Source: Opisthocomus hoazin
Taxonomy: Eukaryota > Chordata > Aves > Opisthocomiformes > Opisthocomidae
Assembly: GCF_030867145.1 (NCBI RefSeq)
Contig: NC_134415.1
Location: 12,440,417 to 12,504,416 of the forward strand
Direction of reading: 5' to 3'
DNA: 64,000 bases
In this document: piece by piece, positions 13,701 through 28,700 of the stretch
How positions within the stretch are numbered: the first letter of the stretch is position 1
Layout: each line of letters opens with the position of its first letter
Translations under genes and position numbers: made by a program
The notes under the pieces: generated by a model
What the model saw: the letters and a program-made list of their open reading frames with translations, nothing else
Databases searched by the model: none
What the model was told of the DNA's origin: nothing

Positions 13701-16700
13701 AGCTCAGAGAGCCTAGTAGTTGCCATGAGCACCATAGGCACTTGTAACCATTAATTCTGCTCGGAGCACACTGAATGAACATGGGAGTTGCAAACCTGAC
13801 ACAGAAAAGCGCTTGAGCTGTGTATGGCTTTGGGGAGTCCTGCTGCATGGGATAATGTGGTGCACGTGACGCTTCAGAACGTGAGTACGTTTAAGGGTCA
13901 TGCTATATTGAGGATTTTAAAATGTATTTTTGAGGGTTTCACAAATAAGCATCAGCATTTGAAAGGTACAAAACCCATGGATTAAACACTCACAATAGAC
14001 CTTCAGGTTAAAGTAGTCTGGACAAATTATCTCTAATTTAAAAAGTGGCAGTGTTTCGTTTATGGAAAAAATACAAAGTTAGTATGAGTTGTTAAAAATA
14101 AGTAGCTTTCCTAGGGCTAAAGCAAGGAATATTACAGCTCTAGGAGAAAATCTAAATATATGAGATCACTTAGGAAATCAGTGTGCAGTTTTATCACAGT
14201 GGGATTTACAGATGAACACTATGAATATTTTGATATCCTCTTGTTGACATTGCTGTGAGAAATTACATGAGAAGAAAAGTTTATAGCTTTTATTAGACTG
14301 TAATGCAGTTTAACATGCACCTAGACATCAATCTGAGTTACGTTTTAATATTTCTACTTACTTGAGGCTGAAACAAAATATAAATTATGTCCATCTCCCA
14401 TGGACAAATGCAGGCTGTAGATCTGATCCTCTTGGCTATATTCCTGCAGTAAAAGTTGATCTTGAATGGGTGTAGAATAGGTAATTGCAGATTGACAGGT
14501 TTCTTGTCTCCATGGTGCATAAAATGGCAGAAGTTTTTCAGTTTGGCTCTACTTCTAGCTGACTTATTGAATAAAAAATTGGCTGTTGTGCAGGAAGGCT
14601 TTAAACTTTTTTGTGTTTTAAACAATGCCAGCCAGCAGATCCGCAGTGCTGACAGGGAGCTCGAGAACTCCCACAAATTATCTTTTCCAACAATAGTTAA
14701 CATGTTATTAAGAATTTCCGTGTCTACATACTAATTATTCAAGAGATCTGAGGGATTGGGGTTTGTTTTTTTTTTTTTTTGCAATTTGGGAGTACCTTTA
14801 TTTTTTGTGAACAGATCCCACTTCGTTGCTCTTGGTGGTAAGATGCGGCAGGCTGAAGGCTGTGGAAGGGGAACGGTCTTTCGGGTAGCGGAGGTCTGAC
14901 ATGGACCTGTTTTTGGATATGCTTGACCGAGACGCTGTGGGCTCAACAGATGGGGTCCGGCTGCCGCCGTTGCTCCTGCCATGGGGGTGCGGCTGGGGAG
15001 GGGGCAGAAGCTGAACAAAGCTCCTCCAGCCTGGCCCGTGTGGAGGTGGGCCTGGTGCTGGCTCGGCAGCGGACTCAGGAATGGCACGAGGTGGTGGGAG
15101 ATGGGGCCAGGGGGGCCGCAGGAGGTGAGCATCGAGCTCACAGGTGCCCAGGCAGGGGTGAAGGCTGCTGGCAGGGCAGGGGGTACCCAAACCTGCCTCT
15201 GTCGCCCACGGCTTCCGAGGTTGGATTGCGGGCTACCTGACAGGTCTTAGGAGGTGATTTTGTAAATGGTCTTCAATTGTAAGTGTCCATCTTTAAGAAA
15301 ATATGGACTTGTTGGAAATGTGACATCCAAGGTGTTCAGTGTTACATAGGTGTGGGTGGTATGTGAAAGCCCCATGATCATAAGAGTGGATGAATGTAAG
15401 ATTGGAAGGGATTTCCTTCAGTCCAGCCTGGGGCTGATATACAGCCGTAACTTTCAAAAGCTTACCAAGCGCTGTTTTAAAAATGGTAAGGATTATTGTG
15501 TCACTGGTGTGGGGTCAAAGGACGTTCTGGACCGCTACTGCTGATGGTGAGGTTGAAAATTAGACGTGAATGCTGAAATTTATCCCTGAACAGCTGGTAT
15601 CTTTTTTTCCCTTGTTTGCCAGTTTTCTCCTTAGCTTTGCCTGCCTCAAATGGTGATAGAAGTGAGCCTTATTCCCCATTGATGATAAATGTAAATGTCT
15701 TAAATTTGTCAGCTGAAATGCTGTTCAAATTCAGAATGTTACTCTTAGGCAAACAAAAAGAAAATTGGAGGTTCATATTCATTCACGATATGTAAAGAAA
15801 GTGATTTAGCACTGCAAGTGATACTTTCAAGACAGCTCTTTAAAAAACCAAGCAGCTGCAGCAACCCCCTGTCATCCGTTGCCATTTAGTTTCATGGTCG
15901 CAGTCTGCCTTTGCGTGGTCGAAGCCCTCACGCCAGAGTAGTACAGGCAGAATTGCGGCCAGTCTAGAGACTGTATTTTTTTAAACCCATTTGAGGCCCT
16001 GTCGGGCCAGCTGAAGGGCTCGTGATACGTTGCATAATAACAGCATGTGTTAAAAGTCATACTTAAAAACCCTCATCCGCCCATTAGACTGTAGACAATT
16101 ACGGTTCTTTGAACAGAAGAAAGTTTACAGACTGCTGTGTGCTAGCAGCACTACTGTGGTGCTGTAGTTAAACTTTATAATGCCTTATGCTTAAAATAAA
16201 TTAATTCTCAGAGCACTAACATCCACTTGATTCTGGCCCCCGGTTCCTGACCACTTGAGCAATCAGCGTGCAGAGGCGTGCTGAATTTGCGAGCTGTTTG
16301 GTGCTGCCACAGGCGCGATGAGGTGTACGCGCGCGCCGGTGGTGAGAAGGGGTCCGGCGCGCTGCTGGGGCCATCCCACACCCCTGGCAGAGCCAGCGGC
16401 CGTCACGGGGCATGGGGCAACGTGCGTTGCCGCGTTTTGGCCAGGCTCGGTGTGGCACATACGTGGTTTAGGCTGTGAGTGTCGGAGTTGCCCTTTGTGG
16501 CTCTGCCACCTGTTTCTGGGGCCAGTGCTGGGGAGAGTCCCGGAAAAATGGAGGCAAACGCCTTCTGCGACCACGCAGCGTAGCAGCAGGGGTTGTGCCC
16601 TGCCGGTGCCGCAGCCTGTGTTAGCTTTTCCTTTTCAGCAGTGGCTGAAGGTACAGCAAGACTCTCAGCATCACCAGGAGAGCTATATATCCTCGCAGGG

Positions 16701-19700
16701 CAGGTTGCTGTTGGTGATGAAAGAGAATAGAAGTGTGGGGTAGACATAACTCTTTCGTTATATCCTAGGTGTGGCTGGGATGAAAGATATGGAACAAATT
16801 GCAACCGTGGAGATGACTGTTTTTTCCAGCTCTGAGCTGCAACAGGAGTGCTGACTGGCACAACTGTGAGTTGGGAATCCAGGGATGTGCAAGACATCCC
16901 TAATGGAGATTTATGCTGAGCTTCTCTCTGCCCTGTGAAAAGGGAGACTATATGCCGTGGGTGTTGAGTTTAAAAAAAGTGTCACAATTATTTTTTGCAG
17001 GCTAACAAACGTCAAGTGCTGGCATTTCTTTCCCTGTGCTGTAGGAAGGAACATCATGACTTTCCTTAAGAAAAGTATAAGATATTAATTGTATATTATC
17101 TGTGAATCACAGGCGTACAGGACGCAATCCAGATCTATGCACAGATGGGGCTTCCCTGCTTTCATGGATGACTGGAGGCACATCTCCATCCTCTGCTCAG
17201 AAGAGAACTTTATACCAAAAGGAAAGAATTTTCCCCCATCATTCTGTTCCATGATGGTGTGACAAAGCGTGTTGTTTCACTGCCCTCCCTGTCGGTTGCC
17301 TGCAATGGCAAGTATTTGGCAGCTTGTCTGTGGACACCAGCTAGCAGGAGGAGAGCTTTGCTGTCAGAGCTGGACCTGTGCAAACGATGAGGGTGAGGGA
17401 TATTACTCAGGGCTTGCTGCTTTGGCTCATGAAGCTCCAGGCTTTGTGAAGTCAGGCTCAGCCACCTCCTGAGTAGGTGCAGAATGATGATGTGCTCGGC
17501 TGGCTGAAATCTGGGTCATGATTGAGACCTGTTAGGTCCAATTTAGATACATGTTTCTTCCCGAGAGTCCTTATTGCATGCTGCTTCCAAACTAATAATC
17601 TGCAACGCTTGTGAAGCCTGTGGAGCTACAGTGGCATGGTTATGGCCAGCTGCCTGGGAAGACAGGCAGGGCCAAATCCTGAGAGCCATGGTTGAACATT
17701 TCATGCTGTGTCCTGATTGTTGCTCTGAAAATGTTACAGCTACTCCTGAGGTAACATGTTTGACAGCTTATAAAACGAAAGTGCGTGTTGTTATGGTGCA
17801 GGACTCAGTAGCTTTTTCTGTCCTGTAAGGTCACTCTGTCCCATCCCAGAGTCTTGAAGCCCACCTCATCCAACCTTTCCCTCCGAGAAATGATAAAAGG
17901 CAAAATGGGTTTGAGGCAAAAAAGTAAGTTTCAACAGATGACCAAATATTAGGGAAAAAAAAAAAGAAACTGGCTTTTCTGCAAGGACTCTGCAACAGCA
18001 AATGCACAAAGTGCAGGCAAACAGACCTGTGTGAGAGCTGGGAAGAGAGGAACTGTTATGGTCAGGCTAGGTGCTGTTGTATTTTGAAAGGTGCTCACGA
18101 GGACTGCCAAGCGTTTCTGCTGTAAGTAATGGTGACTCCAGGTGCTTTCAGGCTCTAAGAAATTATCCCTAATTTTTATCTGAAGTTTGGGCATACACAG
18201 GGCATACCCCACGTGCATTCCTGCTGGTTCCCAGTGCTATGTACTCTCCAGCAACCACAGGCAATAAGCTGCATGTTACTGTCCACAGCATGACCCTGCC
18301 CTGTTTAATACGGGGGTGGCAGTGGGTGAGGATACAAGGAGTAAGGCACTTAAGAAGGTCAGGTCAAGGCATTAGCTCTCGCTATTGACTGTTTCAGAGC
18401 TCAGAGAGACTTTGTGCTCAGGGTGATAAAAATCTGTAAGCTGTAGCGATGGGGAGAGGTGCAAGACACAGCAAGGTGCTTGTCGCTGGGCGCTAAGTGC
18501 CGTACCCCCCGCAGCCAGGGGACAGCGGGAGATGGCAGCAGGCGCTCTGGGCTGTGCTGTGGTGGACCTGCACGCGGTCTGTAGAGCAGCAGCAGAACAA
18601 CAGTAAGTTGGAGCTGGAGGAGGGCTGGGTGCCACGTATTTGCTTGTCCACTTCTCTGCTACTTACAGGTAGTAATCCTTCAGCACAGTATCATCCTGGC
18701 TGGTCAGACAGAGAGCAGGAAAGCTGACGGTGCTGCTGTGTGTGTGGGAATCCAACTTCCATTGCCATTTCCCGATGGAAGGACTTCTGCCTGCTACCAC
18801 CAGCGAGGCAGTGGGTGATGGCCTCCACTGGACCATTTTCCTTGCAGCTGTAAAAGGAATGCTGTAGCTTGGCTTACAAATTACTCACTAGAAAACATGT
18901 CAGAATGTCTTGCAATTTTAACCTGAATTAGGCCAACTTGTTTTTTTTTTTTTTCTGACTTTTTTTTTCTGGGTGTGCTGCTAGGTCTGGAAAACTTCGT
19001 CAGCAAGATAATCTGGTGCCGTATCCAAGTCCTGGCCCCAGCCTGCACACTTCCATTTCCAAGGCCTGAACTAGCCTGTCTTGGCTAGGTGCTCCTATGG
19101 GCCACTGCCTGTGTGCTTGCAGCAGCTCAGGAATCCCTGCCAGAGTCTGCCTCGTCTTAATTGCTTTGACCGGGAACGTGATGCATGCTGCGTCGCAGAT
19201 GCATGGTCGTACCAACCAGCCAGCCACTGCACCTCCATTTCTCCTCTTTGGCAGACACAGACCAAATGACAAATTTGTTCTGTGCAGTGAAAGTAGGAAG
19301 GACTCCTTCCATGCCACCCCACCCAACAAAAACTGAAAAATTGATCACTCGCCAAACCTCAGATAAGTGCTTCAGGTTTGAGAAAATTGAGCTCAAGCTG
19401 AGTACAGCTAGGTAGTATTCCTTGATCATTTCCCAGGATTGCAGGCTTCTCTGCTGATGCTTATGAAGACTGCTGCTTCAATATGTATAGATATATATGT
19501 AGATACAGCTTACAGTAGGTTGCCTACAGTAAAAATATCAGGTCATATTTTGTTGCCGCTTTTCCTGGGATGCATGAAGTGCTGTCACTGACGTGGATTG
19601 GTGTGCACCTGTGTTGCATCACCCAGACTAACTGCCTACAAGGGAGTGGAATTTTCCCTAGCAAACTGTATGACTGTAGCATCCTTCCCCAGTAGGTCCC

Positions 19701-22700
19701 AGGATTGTGTAGACTGAGCTTGCCCTCACCAAGAAGCTGCTCAGGAACTCTTTGAGCGGCAGGAAGGAGGGATTTTCTTGCCTGTAGCGCAGGGGAGAGA
19801 CTAATCACACACAGCACATGAAGACATGTGAAGATTATGATGCCAGAAGCACAAAGCTGGGAAGGGACGTTCAGCAGAGCAGATGGGTGCTGTCCCGGAG
19901 GGAACAGCGCTCCGGGCAAAGCGAGAAGAATCGAGTGCGGTGTCAGCCACCTCTGCCTGTGTGCATTTCTGCATCATGAACTCCGGCAGGCAGTAGGAAG
20001 GGCAGAGTCGTGTCCCTTACCACATCCTCAGCATGTGCTGCTGCTTTTTTTTTTTTCTTTCAGTGGCACCAAACTTGCAGTCTGTCTTCCGTATGCCTTC
20101 GTCACGAGCGAACCCGCCACGTGTCCAGCCCTGAAGAGCACTTAGCAGAGTTTTACAGCCTGTAAGAAGCACTGTATGACATTAGCAGGATTCCTCCTGG
20201 GACCCAGTCCCACTCAGCCGCTCCTAACTTGTGACATTCCCTGCTTCTCTTCCCTTCACTTTCAAGTTCTGCTTGGTTATAAATAGTTTCAGTAAGTTTA
20301 GAATAAGTTTGGATTGCCTTTTCTGTGTAGGAAGTCTTTACGCCTTTTATTGCTTTGACAAACAAATTGCAGTCCTCCATTCTGGGGATCTCCAGAAAGA
20401 ATTGTGTGAAACCAGGGAAATGAATGCCTCTGTTCCAGAAGCCTGGGTGCAGGGAGGCTGTCAGGGTCATAGTGTAGGAAGTGATGCAGAAAATAGTGGT
20501 TTATTGGTCCCCTCCGACATATGGACCGTTTTGTGTTACAGCTGGCATCTGTCAAGGAATTTGCAGAAGTAGCAAGGGTGTCCCTTGTAATTTACCCTTC
20601 TCCATTCCCACAGGCAAATGTGTTATCTGCAGCAAGCCCAGGCAGGGGTTGTAGTTCCACTGGGGCTTCATGCTGATATACTTTGCCATCTGCATCCCCT
20701 GACTTTAAGAAATGCCGTGCAAGCTCTGGACAGAGCAAGCAAGCAGGATCCTGGTGAGGATGTGGGCCTCAGGCTGGGTGCAGCAGCTGTTCAAGCTGTT
20801 CTGTTGTGGTGCCTCAGGGCAGGTAGGTACTGAGGATACAGAGTGGTCTCTGTGGACTGGTGTGGGGGCTGTTTGCCCAGCACAGACCAGGCGAAGTAAC
20901 GGCATCTTGCAAGAGCAGCCAGAATTGACAGCATTAAAGTGGGCCTGATGACCTACAAGGATGTGTATGTACCGCGAGGGAAAGAAATATTTTTTCCACT
21001 GGTGAAGAAGCATGTTTGATCCAGAAGGGAGGGCCGATTGACCATTACTCCAGCACCTCTGGGGAGAGACAACGGTGACAGGAACTTTGTGAACGGTGGA
21101 TGTTCCCTTTTGAGGTCAATGACACTTGAATACAAACTGTGTTTTGGAGACAATGTGAACTATGGATTTAAACGCCTTTGGATATACTAGGTGATGAAAG
21201 GCATTGACTACAGCTTCTTTTCCAGCTTCATCTGGAATCCTCCATGGCTTGTTTTGTTCTATGTAATAGTCTCAGTTAGATTAAGAATTTTATGAGCAAC
21301 TAGAAACTTGACTGCCTATCAATACAACAGTAGCTTCGGTACTTACTTTGTTTCTCAACAGTTGAATTAGTTTGCTAATTACCCCATTAGGTTTGTTAGT
21401 TTTGGTTCCCACGTGTATTAAAGCATCTGAATCTATGGTAGATTAGAATGCCATGGCATTTAAAATGCCATCTACTGAACAATCAAAACCTAGGATAACA
21501 TTCAGGGTATCTTGTTTAATCAGGTAAAGTAGCTGTCAACTTGTAGCTCCATTAGTTGTCGCCAACTGACTGTCACAAACTGGATATATTTTGCATATCG
21601 GTATATTGCTGCATTTTTCAACTTTGAGGTTGAAATGCACAGTTGTTACATCTTTTTTTTAAAGTCTTTAATGAATTTGTCAACTTCTAACTGAAATAAC
21701 CAAAATATTTTCATTGTGGTTGATCTGAACTCTTTTTATTTTTTTATTACTAACATAATTCTGTAAAATGATCTCATTTCCATAGCCAAAGCTGGAGTCA
21801 AGGTAGCACTTAATTTTTTACATCACTTTATTATGTATTTTGCCCATGTTACAACTGTCTTATGTAAAGAAGACTAAAAGGAAAAATTGTATTTAATATT
21901 TTTGTGTCAGAATTTGAAGTAGCTTTTGCAGTTAACTTTGCCACAGCCTTCATCAAACTGACAGCCTGTATTTTATTATAAGACATCAAGTTAATTACCT
22001 GATTTTTGTAAAATTCTGTATCTGCTGCTGGTGGTTTTGTTCTCATGGTTATTCGCACCACATACCATGGGGCTGTACTAAGATTGTTCTCACTCCTCTG
22101 AGAGCTCCGTTCTGTGTATCTGTTTTTAAATATAGTTCCTTTATTTTTATTCTCTATTAGTTTTCCATAAGGCAGTTACTGTGACGGAAACAACCAGGTA
22201 ATTTTTCAGCTCTCACATGTACTACCATTAGGTAAAGAGGTGTGACCATAGGGTGAGGTTATGCTCTTAGTCCAAGGTTGCTCGCATACATGATGATGAG
22301 TGTAGGGTTTTGGTTTTGTTGATTCACACGTATGATGGGGTTTGCTTGGTTATCTAGATCGCACATGGTGTATGCTGCGACAAACATAAACAGCAGGCAG
22401 CAATGATACGGCTAGTTCTCAGCAATTCTGAAAAATGTGGAAGAAAAAGCTTTTGCTGTTCTTGAGACGTCATTTTTCCTTCTTTGAGAATGCTTGAAAG
22501 TGACCTCTGCAGAAACCAGTTAAGCTTTTTTATTCTTTTACAGGAAACAGACTAAAATTCAGATTGCCTAAGTATCGTCTGTGCTAACATGGGATGCTTC
22601 CCATCCAGGAGAGAAAGCATTATCCCTTTCCAGAGTCTGCAGGCCATAGCGTGGATCCCTGAACCGGGGCAGGTACCACTGTCAGTGAAGTCCTCAGCCT

Positions 22701-25700
22701 TGTCATTTCTTGGGAACTGGCGTATACCAAATTCCATGAAGCTGCATCTTTCATCTCTTCATTCAGTCTGAATGGCTAAAGTCAGGTGACACATTTCTCG
22801 TTGGAGCCATCAATATTTAGCATCAACCTGTTTTCTTCAGATTGCAGTTCACGAATGTCTTTATCCCTGTTTTGGAGGAATCAAGCTGCTTTATAAACCT
22901 CTTGTTTTTCTTCAAAATCTGCTTGATTTGTGTCTCCAGAATGAAGACTCTTCAGTGAGCACATATCTTAAGTTATTTCTTTATGTATCACAAGACACAA
23001 AGAAAGAACACTGCGTATTCCGCAAGCTTACAGCTTAATCATATTGTTCCTTTCTTTTCTGGTATCTAATATATTAATATAATACATGCTATAGGAGGTA
23101 CAGAGTAGAGATGAAAATATTCCGTTGCCTCAGTATTTTTAAAGCACGGCATACAATTACTGTTTCAGCACATTAGGCTGACTGTACATTAGGCTTCCTC
23201 TGAAATTAAGAAGGTTGCTAAAAAAAAAATTTAATGTATGCCTTTTCTTCTACAGAGCAGAAAGGCCTTGCCAATAAGTCAGATTCAAATAGCCTTGAGA
23301 TTGTTTTCCTCAGTAATTTCCTTAAAATAGAATTAGTTAAATGCTGTAAGGTTTTCTTCTTTGGGGCGGGGCAAGATTTCTGAGTTACTTTTAAGTGAGT
23401 CACGCTCCCTCCACTTAACATGAAGGCAATACAAACATTTGTGGCATAATAATTTAGGGAGTTCTATGCTTTGCTTTGGATTTAAGAAAGAGAAGCAGTA
23501 GCATGGGAACACCTCATGCTGATGTCATCACCAAGAATTCATCTTGGGATGCTGCACTGGCTTTTCCTTTTTGTTCTGGAAACACAGTGTTTCGATAAAA
23601 CTGATGAGCTTATTGGACAGTGTCTGAGATTTCACCCGTGCTGGTGATGCTGAGTGTTGTGACTGCTTTTTAATATCTTGACCTAGGTGATAGTCCAGGT
23701 AACACTTGCTTAAAAGCCTGATTAGGTCTCATGAGAGCTAATTGATAACCTCCTCAGAGTTGCAATTGTGAAGTCTCTTACTATTTTCTTGCTTTGTATT
23801 TTAACAGATATACTTTGTACATTTCTTCTCATTAGAACTACAGTCATATTTGGGGTTTTGTTCAGTTCTTGTGCCCTTATTTCCATGAGTGGTTTTGTGA
23901 AGGATTTTGGAAGAGGTCAGATGAAACAGTGGCTGCAAACATCAAAGACAAATCTCTTTTGCTTTTTAGTTCATCTCTTTCATCCTTTTGCCCCGTGCAC
24001 CTAGATAATAAATTGAGAGTCGCTCTTAAAGGGAACGTGGTATCCTTCAGGAATAGCACCAGTCTTCCTTCTTACTGGGTAACTGTTCCTCCATCTTGAT
24101 ACATTTCTAGGATTTTAACTCCATATTAAAGCTGTAAAGAGTAAAATCTGTTTAGCTATTTCTGCTTGTTGGCCAAACCTTTTTTTTTGACCACGCAATA
24201 GGCTGAGTTTTTAAGCAGGGACTTCACACTTACTTTTTTATACCTTTTCCACCTCTGTCTGGCTCGGATATTCCCCATAGCTCAGCCAACTTCTCACCTC
24301 TCCTTTTTGATTGTCATTGTATGGCAAGAAAGTGTTCCTTGTGGTTTTGGGGATGATGGGAAGAGCTAGGGTTTGCAGGGGGTGGTCACAGGGGCCTTGT
24401 GGCAGAGCGTTGGAGCAGCATGGGGAGGCTAGTTAAATACCGTAGCTTGGATCCATGAGCAGAAAGAGAAGGTTCACTGAAGTCAAGTGGAGATTGAAGA
24501 CTCACATTTTCTTGTGTGGCTGCCTGCACAGTCATGTCCCCTCTCGTGTCCATTGCCTTCTTAAAAAAGTTCCTTTTTCTTTATGGCAGTCTTTGCATCC
24601 TGTTCCCAGCTTTTCAACTTACAGGACCAAGGCTGCTACCTACTCTTTTGGTTGAAATAAGAGCTAGTGGGAAAGAGAAGAAATGATGCTGGAGTATGTA
24701 GCCACCGGTACGATTGTGTACTTCCTGCTGATAATCCCTGGTGAGCGGATGGGAAGATGTGCAAAAGAGCTGCTGATAACAGCACTTTTAAATAAAACCA
24801 GAACAACAACATGTAAATGACTCTAAAACTGTCTGTCACTGAGTTGGGGTTACCCAGTTGTGTCACTTGTCCTTTCAGACTGACTATGGGAAAGGGTTCC
24901 TGTCACCAAAGACCTCAGGCCTGCTTGTAACCATAACATAGTAGCATGAAGAGAGGATGGAGTAATTAGTGAGGTGTCCGTGTACATATAGGAATTTAAA
25001 TATAAAATTGACTATATTTATTAAAATATACCTAGATTAATGTTTGCACAGATTAATGTTTCAGGTGTGCTGAGCAGTAACACTGAGGAATAAAATCAAG
25101 TCCATTTGTGCTTCTACAAATCAGCCCTTAATCTGACTCTTTACGTAGCAGGAAAAGAGCTTCAGAGTATCACATAGCATAAATGGGTTCATGAGGCTGC
25201 ATTGGGACTAAATCTTTTCCTGTGAGCAGCACACGTGCTGCTCCCCAGCTTTTTAGGTGGTTGTTTAATGTTGGCCTACCTGCTCTTATGATACCTCTTT
25301 TTTCTGCACAGAATTGCTCTTCAGTGAAAGGAAGGGTTGGCGTTTTGAACCATCAGAGCGCCTGGCCCCGTGGAAGAAAAGAAAGCAAGCTCATACAGTT
25401 AAGCGAATGGTAGAATCTAGCAAATTGTATCAGCTAGAAATCGCTTTTCAAAATGCTCATTACTCAAGAGTCTGGCAGAGCCACATCTATTTAATTGCTT
25501 CTGTGTGCTACAAAGACGCTGTGGTCTTTGAAGAAGAAATGTCACAACTGAGGCAGGTGTGCTGCTTAAGGGCTGCCTTCAAATGGGCCTCAGAGTGCTG
25601 GAGAGCAGTCTGGGCAAGCTGAAGAGGAACGACTCAGTCTGAAGGAACCGCCAGAATTAATGTGGGAGTCCCAGCTCCCTGACCAGTCTTACTTAACTGG

Positions 25701-28700
25701 CAGCGTCTAGAGCTTTATCTAGTTCATGCTAAACAAACTGGGAAAATAGCAAAGGACAGTACAGGAAAGAAAACTGATAGTGAATACGCTTTTCAGTTAA
25801 TGTATCTAAGGAGGAATGGATTTTAAGACATTTTGTCTTCTTATTGCATATGTGGTAGGAAAACAAATGAGAATGAGAAAATGAGAAAAAAATGACAAGT
25901 GTCTGAAGCATTTTAGTAGCATAAAAATGGAAATAGTGTATCATCTCTGCAGGACTCATTTGAGGGAATAAGTAGTTGTAGGTATTGGAATCTTTTTTGG
26001 CATGATATGTTTCAATATTTATTTATTTAAGCCATTAGAAGTAATCAGATAATTTTAGCTTTGATATTGTGTATTGTTATTCTAGTTGGTAGAAGAAGCG
26101 AGTGAAATCTTTCATTCGATCAGACCGTAGGTGTTTCTGTCCTGAAAACTGCTAAAAAATTGCTCTGCAGGGCAACGTGAAACTTTCGTTGAGGTACCCA
26201 TGGAGCAGAGTGTCCTTGTGCAGAACGTTGTCATACATTTGAACATCACATCTGCTGGGTTAACTGCATCTCCGATCTCTTGATGCCTGTCTTGAAGGGA
26301 GCATTTTAAAACTTTATCCATTACTTATCCTAGAGCTGGAATCCACCTTTTTCTGCCTCCCAGAGAGAGGTTTAGAGTGAATCATAGAAGTCTTGCTTTG
26401 CCATCCTGAGCTATGTTGAACATCTTTGGCTTTCATCCCTAGAGGGATGACAAGATTTAGGCAATAGATTATTAGGTGTTCACTCCTCTCACACAGAGTC
26501 TTTGAAAGGACAAGAGTGTATTATATTTTCTCCATGGATATGGCTCTTAATCACAACTTCATCTCAGTTCTTTCAAGAAATGTGGATTATCTGGTACCTA
26601 GATTAAATCATCAAGTTCATTTCATTTCAGGATCTTTCTTTGCCAGGCCTCTTAAAACGGGGAAGATTAATGTGTACTATTTTCACGGAAGGCAAAGCTT
26701 GAAAAGGCTGGGTGGCTATATAGTTCTAGTACTGGAAATGTTTCTGTGCCTTCCTGTGGTTAATTTTTATTTCTACAGAAGGCTCACTCATCAAGCCAAG
26801 AATATACAGCTATAAATATTCCTTCAGCATTTCTCTGTTGCAAGACATAGTGTACAACTGAAGTACCTGATCTCAAGAACTAAACTCCAAGAGTCTATGG
26901 TGGAGACTGGATCCAGGACTCTTTGAAGTCGCTGAAAAACCTCCCATCAAATTTAGTAGTTTGAGAGTAAATCTTTAGGGCCTCTTCTACAAGGAATCAG
27001 GTCCACTCAGATTTAACTATGCTTTTTTGGAAAGGAATTAAATGTGGTTTGTAATGCTGAGGCACATAAAAGGCAGGGATTATTGTCAAGCTATGAAAAA
27101 AACCACAGCTTGTCCTGTATCTGGGACTGAACAGGGCTCTTCTTCCCCAGTGAGCTCCAGTCTCCAATCCATCATGCAAATACCTGCCCATACTTCCAAC
27201 AGGGGAATAAAGGCAGAGAGAGGAATATGAGAGATCTTCCTGCCTCTCTTCTCTTTACGTATCCCCTGGGGGAGTTCAGTGCCAAACCCAGACAGAAAGC
27301 AGCAGGCACCTGTACCTTTATAAGGGGATGCACCTCCCTTCTGTGTGAAGAAGAGCTTCCTTATACCTGGGTCGATCCACTACTAGATTGAAGTGCTTGC
27401 AGCCTGTGCTGGGTTGACCTTGGGCAGCTGCCAGGCACTCACCCAGCCACTGTCTGCCTTCCTCAGCAGCACAAGGGGAGAAAATGACGGTGAAAAATCT
27501 CCTGGGTCAAGATAAAACCAGGGCGATCACAAAGCCAATGTATCTTTTAGCTAGGTTCAGTTCTGATACCCTTTGCCAGAAAACAGATGTTTCTGTCATG
27601 AGCTCAAGAGAGCAAATGACAAAAATGGCTGTAGACTGCAGCCCCAGGGATTCCCAAATTATGGGGATTGTAGGAAACTAGGTATGGATTTGTTATGTTA
27701 GTGGGCACAATGTCCAGTGGTTTAGTGCTGATCAACAACACACAAGCTTAGAGAAGAAAATAAATCTGTTCTGACAGAGAAGAGTTATGTTTTTATCATT
27801 GTGTTGAGAATACAGAAGAGACAGCTATGTTCTGGCTGTCACTGCGGTTTTCCCTGCGGTGTCTCTGTGGAGGCCGTGGGGCTAGCTCACAAAGTGCTGC
27901 CTCCTGAGAGCTGGTTTGCCAGCTGGAGTTTGGGGCCGTGTTTAGCCACAGGAACCAAAAGGTCAGCTCCATATCACTTTGCTTCCTATAGTCTGTCTTT
28001 TGGAGTCAAACTACGACGTTAATAAATGGGTTAACCAGTTTAGCTTCTATTTACCCTGGTTTCCTTGCCAGGGAGCTTTTTTTTGAGATGGACCCCTTCC
28101 TCTCTACATTTTTCTCTTCAGAATGTGTTTCCTGGTATTTCCCTAACCCCAAGAATGCGATTTCTGGCTTTAGATGAGATAACTTGTGGTGGTTCTTTTC
28201 CCGTTCTTTGAGATGGAGATGTAAAAAGCAGATGCAGCAAATTGCTCATTCTCTTCCCTGAGATTGTCTTCCTTTCCAAACTATTAACAATAAATTATTT
28301 ACCACGAGACATATTCGCTGTGCACGTGTCTTAGCCATCTATTTGTTCCTGGTTCTCAGCTTGTCGTACATTATGGCTAACTTAGTGGACATGAGAGCAC
28401 TTACGTTTCCTTGGACACAGGAGCCTGGACAAAGTGACCCAGCCCCATCTCAGGCCAAGCCTGGGCCCCGGTTCACCTTGCTCCTTCCATGGGCTCCATG
28501 GTGTCTGGGAAGGGTCGGGCTCGTGGTGCAGAAGGAGCTGTGGCACGTTCTGAGCAGGGTCCACACCTGGACTGCTAGCTGGTCGTGCAGCTGAGACGCA
28601 CCATTGCCACCAGACTTGATGGAGCTGCAGAGCCACAGCAAGGCCATGTTACTAATATAAATGACGGATTCTGCGTTTCGAGTGGGTTTTTTTTCAGAAT

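Noticed and set aside
16216-16897. Overlapping frames of 141 and 164 codons in a GC-rich patch of intron 1
   Set aside because: Neither strand shows family motifs or splice support. They are open on both strands, as expected for a GC-rich patch.
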